28,503 bases of DNA from Thiobacillus sp. UBA2597 (GTDB lineage Bacteria > Pseudomonadota > Gammaproteobacteria > Burkholderiales > Thiobacillaceae): assembly GCA_002339725.1 (NCBI GenBank), contig DDKN01000023.1, positions 1-28,503 on the forward strand. Reading direction: 5' to 3'. The notes under the pieces are model-generated. The model was not told where the DNA came from. It saw only the letters and a program-made list of their open reading frames with translations, and ran no database searches. This document shows positions 15,857 through 22,874 of the stretch, in pieces. The number at the start of each line of letters is the position of its first letter. Within the stretch, counting starts at the first letter, position 1. The translations under genes and the position numbers were made by a program.

Positions 15857-16378
15857 TTACTTCTTTTCCTCGGTCGCTTCGCGGAAGGCGTCGAGCAGGG
15901 CGCCGTAATTGGGTTCCTGTTTGATCTCGGGCACCAGCTCGGAGTAGAGCACCTTGTCTTCCTCGTCGAGCAGGATCACCGCCCGGGCCAGCAGGCCGGC
16001 CAGCGGCGGGTCCATGATCATCACGCCATACTGCTTGTTGAAATCGCGCCCGCGCATGGTCGACAGGGTGATCACGTTGTCCAGCCCTTCCGCCCCGCAG
16101 AAGCGGGCCTGGGCGAAAGGCAGGTCGGCCGAGATGACCAGGACGACGGTGTTGGGCAGTTCATTGGCTACCGCGTTGAACTTGCGGGTCGAGGCCTGGC
16201 ACACCGGGGTGTCCAGGCTGGGCACGATGTTGAGGATCTTCTTCTTGCCCCAGAACTGGGACAGGGAAACATCCTTGAGGTCCTTGTCCACCAGCATGAA
16301 ACTCGGCGCGGTGTCGCCCGGCCGGGGAAAATTGCCCCCCACTTGGATCTTTTCGCCATTCAGGGTCACGGTCGCCAT
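15857..16378 (-). CDS. tpx: Thiol peroxidase (atypical 2-Cys peroxiredoxin)
   Basis: The product is 173 residues, near the 168 of E. coli Tpx. The peroxidatic cysteine is C60 in PSLDTPVCQAST and the resolving cysteine is C94 in ARFCGAEG, the Tpx spacing. It reduces alkyl hydroperoxides and H2O2 with thioredoxin. The N-terminus MATVTLNGEKIQVGG is typical. A strong AGGAGG lies 6 nt before the ATG at 16378. Its position between gcvPA and gcvPB is unusual and suggests insertion of a ready-made gene with its own translation signal into the gcv operon; co-regulation with glycine is implied but not shown. Confidence 0.95.
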   Translation of the reverse strand: MATVTLNGEKIQVGGNFPRPGDTAPSFMLVDKDLKDVSLSQFWGKKKILNIVPSLDTPVCQASTRKFNAVANELPNTVVLVISADLPFAQARFCGAEGLDNVITLSTMRGRDFNKQYGVMIMDPPLAGLLARAVILLDEEDKVLYSELVPEIKQEPNYGALLDAFREATEEKK

Positions 16379-16399
16379 ACTTGCCTCCTGTCTAAATGG

Positions 16400-17791
16400 T
16401 TAGGACTTGTAAGCACACGGGGGGGCTTCCCGCCGTCGGCTCAAGATGCGTTCCAATTGTTGCGCATATCGCTCCAGGTCGCCACTGGTCTTTGTCTCGG
16501 TGGCGCAGACCAAAACGGCGTCGTCCATGCCGGGATAGTCGCGGCCCAGGGCATAGCCGCCGAGGATGCCCTGGGCGCGCAGGGCGCGCAGCACCTCCCC
16601 GGCCGGGCTGCCCAGGCGCAATACCACTTCGTGGAAGAAGGGGGCGCTGTAGGCACGGCTGACCCCGGGGATCGCCGTCAATTTTTCCAACAAGGCCTTG
16701 GTGTTGGCATGCGAGGCCAGGGCCACGCGCCTGAGCCCCTCGGCGCCGAGCAGCGCCATGTGGATGGTCGCCGCGGTGACCAGCAGGCCCTGGTTGGTGC
16801 AGATGTTGGAGGTGGCCTTGGAGCGGCGGATGTGCTGCTCGCGCGCCTGCAGGGTGAGCACGAAGCCGGGCTTGCCGTCGCGATCGATCGTGCGACCGAC
16901 GATGCGGCCGGGCATCTGCCGGGCCAGCGCCTGCTTGCAGGTCATGAAGCCGAAATAAGGTCCGCCTGATGCGAGCGGCACGCCCAGGGGCTGGCCGTCG
17001 CCGACGCAGATGTCGGCACCCGCGCTGCCCCACTGGCCCGGTGCCTTGAGCAGGGCCAGGCTCATCGGGTTGACCACGGCGATGGCGAGCATGCCGTTGG
17101 CATGGGCCCAGTCGGTGAGCTGATCGACCGCCTCCAGCCCGCCGAAGAAGTTGGGCTGCGGGATGACCAGGCCGGCAAAGGCTTCGCCCGCGAAGGGTTT
17201 GAGCGCCTCGACCGGCGTGGTGCCGCTGGCCGGGTCGAAGGGAATCTCGATCAGCTCGATGTTCTGGTTTTTCACCACCGCCCGGGTCACCGCGCGATAG
17301 CGCGGATGCAGCGAAGCGGGCACCAGCACGCGGCGCGAGCCGTTCTTGGCGGCGCGCACCGCCATGAGCACGGCCTCCGACAGGCCGGAGGCACCGTCGT
17401 AGAGCGAGGCGTTGGAGACATCGAGCCCGGTCAAGCGGGTCATCATGGTCTGGTATTCGTAGATCAGCTGCAGCGTGCCCTGGCTGGCCTCGGCCTGGTA
17501 CGGCGTGTAGGCCGAATAAAACTCGCCGCGGGTGACGATCTGCCAGACCGCCGCCGGGATGTGGTGCTCGTAGGCGCCGGCGCCGATGAAGTTGAGATAG
17601 AAGCCGTCCTGCGCCGCCCGCTCATGCATGAGCCGGGTCACCGCCATCTCCGGCTCGCCGGCGGGAATCGCCTCGAGGCCGCTGCATTTGAGCTCGGCCG
17701 GGATCTCGTCGAACAGGTCTTCGATCGACGCCACGCCGATGCTCTTGAGCATCGCGGCCACGTCTTCCTGGGTGTGCGGGATGAACGGCAT
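16400..17791 (-). CDS. gcvPA: Glycine dehydrogenase (decarboxylating) subunit 1, P1 protein
   Basis: The 463-residue product starts MPFIPHTQEDVAAMLKSIG, with IPAELKCSGLEAIP, FIGAGAYEHHIPAAV, GEFYSAYTPYQAEASQG and DGASGLSEA, all conserved in P1 proteins. P1 lacks the PLP lysine and contributes part of the active site of P2. The ATG at 17791 follows the gcvH TGA by 1 nt, so a longer in-frame start inside gcvH is rejected. With GcvPB it replaces the roughly 950-residue single P protein. The C-terminal SRRREAPPCAYKS tail is short and unremarkable. Confidence 0.95.
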   Translation of the reverse strand: MPFIPHTQEDVAAMLKSIGVASIEDLFDEIPAELKCSGLEAIPAGEPEMAVTRLMHERAAQDGFYLNFIGAGAYEHHIPAAVWQIVTRGEFYSAYTPYQAEASQGTLQLIYEYQTMMTRLTGLDVSNASLYDGASGLSEAVLMAVRAAKNGSRRVLVPASLHPRYRAVTRAVVKNQNIELIEIPFDPASGTTPVEALKPFAGEAFAGLVIPQPNFFGGLEAVDQLTDWAHANGMLAIAVVNPMSLALLKAPGQWGSAGADICVGDGQPLGVPLASGGPYFGFMTCKQALARQMPGRIVGRTIDRDGKPGFVLTLQAREQHIRRSKATSNICTNQGLLVTAATIHMALLGAEGLRRVALASHANTKALLEKLTAIPGVSRAYSAPFFHEVVLRLGSPAGEVLRALRAQGILGGYALGRDYPGMDDAVLVCATETKTSGDLERYAQQLERILSRRREAPPCAYKS

Positions 17792-17792
17792 A

Positions 17793-18182
17793 TCAGTGCG
17801 CTTCGGATTCCACGTGCGCCTGGTAGGCGGCGGCATCGAGCAGACCGTTCAGGTCGGCCGCGTTGTCCGGCTTGAGTTTGAACATCCAGGCGCCGTAAGC
17901 GTCCTGGTTGATGCTTTCGGGACTGGCCTCGACCGCCTCGTTCACCGCCACCACCTCGCCGGCGACCGGGGCGTAGACATCGGAGGCGGCCTTGACCGAC
18001 TCGACCACGGCGCACTCCTCGCCGGCGGCGAGCTTCCGGCCGACCGTGGGGTTCTCGACGAAGACCATGTCACCCAAAAGATCCTGGGCATGGTGGGTGA
18101 TGCCCACGGTCACCGTGCCGTCGGCCTCGAGGCGAACCCACTCGTGGGATTTGGTGTATTTCAAATCGGCGGGGATGCTCAT
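17793..18182 (-). CDS. gcvH: Glycine cleavage system H protein
   Basis: The 129-residue lipoyl carrier starts MSIPADLKYTKSHEWVRLE. The lipoylation site is K64 in VVESVKAASDVYAP. Its lipoyl arm shuttles the aminomethyl group among P, T and L proteins. The ATG at 18182 is chosen over an upstream in-frame ATG because GGAG lies 7 nt before it and the family N-terminus starts here. That GGAG sits in the loop of a small hairpin. Lipoyl synthase, which attaches sulfur to this arm, is encoded two genes upstream in the same operon. No gene for L protein is in the window. Confidence 0.96.
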   Translation of the reverse strand: MSIPADLKYTKSHEWVRLEADGTVTVGITHHAQDLLGDMVFVENPTVGRKLAAGEECAVVESVKAASDVYAPVAGEVVAVNEAVEASPESINQDAYGAWMFKLKPDNAADLNGLLDAAAYQAHVESEAH

Positions 18183-18183
18183 T

Positions 18184-18200
18184 TTGTTTCTCCGAAACAA
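18184..18200 (-). promoter_or_regulatory. gcvH ribosome-binding site displayed in a hairpin loop
   Basis: On the minus strand TTGTTT and AAACAA pair around the loop CGGAG, so the Shine-Dalgarno GGAG is presented in a five-base loop on a 6-bp AT-rich stem just before the gcvH ATG. Presentation in a loop could keep the site open in a GC-rich transcript. A functional effect is untested. Confidence 0.4.
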
Positions 18201-18267
18201 GTTCAAGTTGGCGGTCGCCAGTCATCCGATGCACAAAAGCTGACGACTGGAAACGGACGTCTGCTTA

Positions 18268-19347
18268 TTAAATCATTGGCTTGCCGTTGCGCACGAAGGG
18301 GTATTTCACCACACGTGCCTTCAAACGTTTAGCGCGAATTTCCACTTCCACCACGTCGCCGACATCGACGCCGACGGGCACGCGGGCCAGGGCGATGGAG
18401 GCATTGAGGGTGGGGCTGAACGAGCCGCTGGTGATCTCACCCTCGCCCTGGGCGGTAAACACCGGCTGGTGCGGCCGCAGCACGCCCTTGTCCAGCAGCA
18501 GCAGGCCAACCAGTTGCCGGGTGCGGGGCAGGCGCAGCAGCGCCTCCTTGCCGATGAAGTCGCGTTCGCTCTTCAGGTCCACCGTCCAGGCCAGGCCGGA
18601 TTCCAAGGGCGTGGTGGTCTCGTCCATGTCCTGGCCGTAGAGGTTCATGCCCGCCTCCAGGCGCAGGGTGTCGCGTGCCCCGAGGCCGCAGGGTTTGACA
18701 CCCGCATCGAGCAGGGCCTGCCAGAAGAAGGGCGCGGCCTTGGCCGGCAGCATGATCTCGAAGCCATCCTCACCGGTGTAGCCGGTGCGGGCGACGAACA
18801 TCTGACCGATCATGATGGCAGTGAACGGCTTCATGGGGCGGGTCAGTTCCTCGCTGCCGGGCAGGGCCTGCCACAGCTTCTCGGCCGCCTTGGGGCCCTG
18901 CACCGCGATCATGGCCAGGTCGCGCAGCGGTTTGATCTCCAGGCCGGGCGCGAACTTGTCCCTTTGCGTTTCCATCCAGGCCAGGTCCTTGTCGGCGCAG
19001 CCGGCGTTGACCACCAGGCGGAACCAGGACTCGGTCATGAAGTAGATGATGAGGTCGTCCACCACGCCGCCGCCCTCGTGCAGCATGCAGGTATAGAGGG
19101 CCTTGCCGGTGTGCTGCAGCTTGTCGACATTGTTGGCGACCAGCTTGCGCAGGAAGGCGCGCGCGCCCTCGCCCTTGATGTCGACCGGCAGCATGTGCGA
19201 GACGTCGAACATGCCGGCGTCGTGCCGTACCGCGTTGTGTTCCTCGATCTGCGAGCCGTAGTGGATGGGCATCTCCCAGCCTGAGAAGTCGACCAGCTTG
19301 GCATTGGCCTCGCGGTGTTTGGCATTGAGCGGGGTTTGTTTGAGCAT
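18268..19347 (-). CDS. gcvT: Aminomethyltransferase, glycine cleavage T protein
   Basis: The 359-residue product contains VDFSGWEMPIHYGSQIEEH, MFDVSHML, the folate-binding ARTGYTGEDGFEI and GLGARDTLRLEAGMNLYGQD, all diagnostic of GcvT. It releases ammonia from aminomethyl-H protein and moves the one-carbon unit to tetrahydrofolate. Length matches E. coli GcvT (364). The ATG at 19347 lies 6 bp after the lipA stop. About 85 bp, with small dyads related to the CAGTCGGCAG-type repeat, separate it from gcvH. Confidence 0.96.
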   Translation of the reverse strand: MLKQTPLNAKHREANAKLVDFSGWEMPIHYGSQIEEHNAVRHDAGMFDVSHMLPVDIKGEGARAFLRKLVANNVDKLQHTGKALYTCMLHEGGGVVDDLIIYFMTESWFRLVVNAGCADKDLAWMETQRDKFAPGLEIKPLRDLAMIAVQGPKAAEKLWQALPGSEELTRPMKPFTAIMIGQMFVARTGYTGEDGFEIMLPAKAAPFFWQALLDAGVKPCGLGARDTLRLEAGMNLYGQDMDETTTPLESGLAWTVDLKSERDFIGKEALLRLPRTRQLVGLLLLDKGVLRPHQPVFTAQGEGEITSGSFSPTLNASIALARVPVGVDVGDVVEVEIRAKRLKARVVKYPFVRNGKPMI

Positions 19348-19353
19348 GGGTCT

Positions 19354-20316
<963 letters not shown>

Positions 20317-20379
20317 GGCAGGCTCCAGAAACGAATCAGGGTGCTGCGTCCAAGCCGGAAACGGCTTCACTCGCACGCA

Positions 20380-20605
20380 CCCCTCTGTCCTGGTACCTGA
20401 GAGATTAGCCCCATCGGTGGTCGTCGATCCCCTCTGCCCCAACCCTCTCCCGTTTGCGGGCGAGGGGGATGAGGTGTCGCTTGCGCGACCTGGATTGAAC
20501 GACGCTCTCCAGAGTTGCCCGAATCCCGCGGTCCTTTTGCCTGAGCGATTGCGGGTGAGTTGCGCCTTCGGCGACACGCGCTGCGTGTTCTCTCCCACGG
20601 GAACG
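20380..20605 (-). promoter_or_regulatory. Tandem glycine riboswitch (two aptamers) upstream of lipA-gcv operon
   Basis: Read on the minus strand, aptamer 1 (about 20602-20521) has GGGAGAGAAC, a small hairpin, CGCCGAAGGCGCAA and CGCTCAGGCAAAAGGACCG. Aptamer 2 (about 20516-20380) has CTCTGGAGAGCG, a long inserted arm, CACCGATGGGGCTAA and TCTCAGGTACCAGGACAGAG, closing with the 5' CTCTG. These are the glycine-aptamer core elements, in the usual cooperative tandem with a short linker. Such riboswitches typically switch on gcv genes when glycine is plentiful. Aptamer 2 carries roughly 80 nt where aptamer 1 has a 6-bp hairpin; the extra arm includes GTCGC-GCAA-GCGAC and a dispersed palindrome. Between aptamer 2 and lipA is a hairpin with AAGCCG-TTTC-CGGCTT (20352-20367) and no T-run, so translational control or another mechanism is possible. 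Confidence 0.93.
20429..20474. repeat. Palindromic element inserted in riboswitch aptamer 2
   Basis: On the minus strand the hairpin CCCTCGCCCG-CAAA-CGGGAGAGGG carries the tail TTGGGGCAGAGGGG, the same design as the copies in polA and prmA. It occupies the distal part of the first internal arm of aptamer 2, outside the conserved glycine-binding core. Confidence 0.82.
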
Positions 20606-20617
20606 ATAGCTGGCGCG

Positions 20618-20647
20618 ACTATACCGGAGCGCCCCCATGGGCAGCAA
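20618..20647 (-). promoter_or_regulatory. Probable promoter for the glycine riboswitch operon
   Basis: On the minus strand TTGCTG (20647-20642) and TATAGT (20623-20618) are separated by 18 bp and resemble sigma-70 -35 and -10 boxes. The predicted start near 20611 lies just before aptamer 1. The promoter sits between the riboswitch and the 66-bp repeat array. Confidence 0.6.
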
Positions 20648-20650
20648 GCG

Positions 20651-20990
20651 CTCCCCTCCCCAACCCTCCCCATAAATGGGGAGGGGGTACACCCCATAAG
20701 TCGTCATGGCGCCTTCCGATTCGCCCCAGCCCTCCCCATCAATGGGGAAGGGGTACACCCCATAAGTCGTCATGACGCCTTCCGATTCGCCCCAATCCTC
20801 CACATCAATGGGGAAGAGGTACACCCCATAAGTCGTCATGGTGCCTTCCGATTCGCCCCAATCCTCCACATCAATGGGGAAGGGGTACACCCCATAAGTC
20901 GTCATGACGCCTTCCGATTCGCCCCAATCCTCCCCATCAATGGAGAAGGGTGCGCCTCCCCCACGTGTGGGGGAGGCTGGGAGGGGGAAT
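20651..20990. repeat. Tandem array of 66-bp palindrome-containing units
   Basis: The motif TCGTCATG recurs at 20701, 20767, 20833 and 20899, an exact 66-bp period, giving four full units and a partial fifth. Each unit holds a palindrome such as CCCTCCCCAT-AA-ATGGGGAGGG (20664-20685, perfect) or a decayed version with CCATCAATGGGG, then TACACCCCATAAG and TCGTCATGACGCC. The right end is a different perfect palindrome, CCTCCCCCAC-GT-GTGGGGGAGG (20955-20976). Because 66 is divisible by three, frames stay open on both strands with 22-residue peptide repeats, but nothing supports coding. The array lies after the DUF3426 stop and before the glycine operon promoter and could end or insulate transcription. 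Confidence 0.9.
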
Positions 20991-20991
20991 T

Positions 20992-21909
20992 TCAGGGGTA
21001 GTCGAGGGCGACCCGGTAGCCGGCGGCGGTGAGGCTGCCCAGATCCATCTCCAGCACGATCTCGTATTCCTGTTTGGCCTGGATGCCCGATGCACCCAAG
21101 TGGCGCGCCGGCAGGTATTCACGCGGCGCGAATACCCGCTGGGCCAGGGTCTTGTCGCGGATGTCGGTCAGGGTCAGCGTAAGGTGGGGCCAGGCCATGG
21201 CCTGCCCGGCCCGGTTGCTGAAGGCCACGCGCAGACGGGCACTGGAGGGGTTTTCCGGATCGGTCTCGAGCGAGGAAGACTCCACCCGCAAAGCGTCGCG
21301 ATCGCGTGGCAAGGGGATCTGGCAGCCGAGGGGGGCGCAGGCCGCTTCGAGATAGGGCCGCAGCATCGGCTGCCAGGCAGCCAGCGGGCTGCGCAGGAAA
21401 TAGACGAGCTGGGCCAGGAGCAAGAGCAGCAACAGCAGGGCGAAGGCGCCGCGCAAAAGCCCGGTCCAGCCCGATTTTTCCCGCACCGGCAGTTCCGACA
21501 ACAGGATGCTGTCGGGACTCTCCGGCTCGGCCGTGGCCTGCTCCAGCCAGGGCGGCAGCGCCGCCGGTTCAGCCGGTGGTTCCTCGCGGTAGGCGGCGAG
21601 CCCGGCCAGGATGTCGGCCCGCAGGTCGGGTTCCGGCTCGGGCCGGGCCGCCGATGCCGGCTCGAAGCCGAGGTCGAGGCGAGGTTCCTGGCGCGGCCGA
21701 TCCGGTTCGACCACCGGCGCACGCGCCTGAGGTTCGGCCGGGAGCGCCGGCCCGGGCTCGCCCGGCGGCGCCTGGATCTCGGGCAGCAGGCCATCGTAGG
21801 CATTGAACACCGCATTGCAATGGCCGCAGCGGACCAGGCCGCGCTTGGCATCGAGCTGTGCCTGGCTGATGCGGAAGGTGGTGCGGCATTCCGGGCAGGA
21901 CGTCAGCAT
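20992..21909 (-). CDS. MJ0042-type zinc-ribbon membrane protein with DUF3426 domain
   Basis: The product is 305 residues. The N-terminal zinc ribbon CPECRTTFRIS...VRCGHCNAVF supplies four cysteines (C5, C8, C28, C31). A proline- and acid-rich linker (about 45-140) leads to one membrane helix at 151-172 and a C-terminal DUF3426 domain of beta strands (LRVAFSNRAGQAMAWPHLTL...), probably periplasmic. The arrangement suggests a tail-anchored sensor or scaffold; function is not established. The gene follows prmA with a 7-bp overlap, as in many betaproteobacteria. Its stop lies 16 bp from the last palindrome of the repeat array. Confidence 0.82.
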   Translation of the reverse strand: MLTSCPECRTTFRISQAQLDAKRGLVRCGHCNAVFNAYDGLLPEIQAPPGEPGPALPAEPQARAPVVEPDRPRQEPRLDLGFEPASAARPEPEPDLRADILAGLAAYREEPPAEPAALPPWLEQATAEPESPDSILLSELPVREKSGWTGLLRGAFALLLLLLLLAQLVYFLRSPLAAWQPMLRPYLEAACAPLGCQIPLPRDRDALRVESSSLETDPENPSSARLRVAFSNRAGQAMAWPHLTLTLTDIRDKTLAQRVFAPREYLPARHLGASGIQAKQEYEIVLEMDLGSLTAAGYRVALDYP

Positions 21910-22859
21910 CGCTTCACCCCCTCGAGACAGACCCAGCCCTCTTCCACGGCCCAGAGCCGCATGTCGAAGGCGCTGCCGTAGGCAGCGAGGATCTCGTCGG
22001 CCTGAGCCTCGAGGATGCCCGACAGCGCGATGCGCCCGCCGCAGCGCACGCGCGCCGCCAGGAGCGGCAGCAGGGCCCGCAGCGGGTTGGTCAGGATGTT
22101 GGCGACCAGGATGTCGTAAATCGCCTTGGGCTCAGCCTGATCACCCTCTCCCTCCGGGAGAGGGCTGGGGGTGAGGGAAGCAGGCACTGCAGGCAACTCG
22201 TCGGCCGTACAAAACATGGCCTCGATCTTATTGCGTTCGGCGTTGTCGCGCGAGGCGGCGACGGCCTGGGGATCGATGTCGACCCCGACCACCCGGCCCG
22301 CCCCCAGCCTGGCCGCGGCGATGGCGAGGATGCCGGAACCGCAGCCGTAATCGAGCACGGACTCGCCACCCCGGATGTTCTGCTCCAGCCAGCGCAGGCA
22401 GAGCCGGGTGGTGGGATGGCTGCCGGTGCCGAAGGCGAGGCCGGGGTCGAGCTCGATGCAGATCGCTTTGGGGTTGGGCGGCTCGTGCCAGCTGGGCACG
22501 ATCCAGAGCCGGTCGGAGATGCGGATGGGCTCGAACTGGGCCTGGGTCAGGCGCACCCAGTCCTGCTCTTCGACGGTTGTCACCTGGTAATCGGCCGGCA
22601 CGGCGAGCCTGGCCACGCGCGCGGCCTCGGCCAGCAGCGCGGGCACGTCGGCCTCGGCCGGCAGCAGGGCCTCGACCCAGTTGCGCGGCCAGGACTTGGG
22701 CTCATCCAGGCCGGGCTCGCCAAACTGCGGTGCTTCGGCCGCGGTGCCGGCGTCGCGGTCCTCGATGGAAACCGAGAGCGCGCCGGCCGCCATCAGGGCG
22801 TCGGACCAGGCCTCGGCCTGGTCGGCGTCGGCGGGAAGCTTGAGGGAGAGCCAGGCCAC
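21903..22859 (-). CDS. prmA: Ribosomal protein L11 methyltransferase with palindrome-derived insert
   Basis: The 318-residue product trimethylates L11 using SAM. LDPGLAFGTGSHPTTRLCL and LDYGCGSGILAIAAARLGA (GCGSG at 172-176), VVGVDIDPQAV and YDILVANILTNPLRAL are the PrmA signature blocks; quoted parts are LAFGTGSHPTT and YGCGSGILAIAA. It starts with GTG at 22859. E. coli PrmA has 293 residues; much of the excess comes from residues about 227-241 (ASLTPSPLPEGEGDQ), encoded by a palindromic element in a surface loop before the catalytic strand. It lies downstream of accC by 15 bp. Confidence 0.94.
   Translation of the reverse strand: MAWLSLKLPADADQAEAWSDALMAAGALSVSIEDRDAGTAAEAPQFGEPGLDEPKSWPRNWVEALLPAEADVPALLAEAARVARLAVPADYQVTTVEEQDWVRLTQAQFEPIRISDRLWIVPSWHEPPNPKAICIELDPGLAFGTGSHPTTRLCLRWLEQNIRGGESVLDYGCGSGILAIAAARLGAGRVVGVDIDPQAVAASRDNAERNKIEAMFCTADELPAVPASLTPSPLPEGEGDQAEPKAIYDILVANILTNPLRALLPLLAARVRCGGRIALSGILEAQADEILAAYGSAFDMRLWAVEEGWVCLEGVKRC
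22142..22178. repeat. Palindromic element inside prmA
   Basis: CCCTCTCCC (22144-22152), loop TCC and GGGAGAGGG (22156-22164) form a perfect 9-bp stem, followed by the tail CTGGGGGTGAGGG. It is in frame with prmA on the minus strand and gives LTPSPLPEGEG. The hairpin is read in the same codon phase as both polA copies. Confidence 0.88.
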
Positions 22860-22874
22860 CGACGTCGCTGTCCC

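Noticed and set aside
20317..20697. N-terminal extension of LipA to an ATG at 20697
   Set aside because: It would translate the promoter and both glycine aptamers; the conserved LipA sequence begins after 20283.
20651..20990. Possible CRISPR array
   Set aside because: The whole 66-bp unit repeats with no unique spacers, the unit is too long for a repeat, and no cas gene is present.
20417..21001. Plus-strand 194-codon open frame with 22-residue repeats (and a similar minus-strand frame at 20405-20905)
   Set aside because: It spans the glycine riboswitch and the 66-bp array; the period is divisible by three and the units lack stops, so openness is expected by chance. No ribosome site or recognisable domain.
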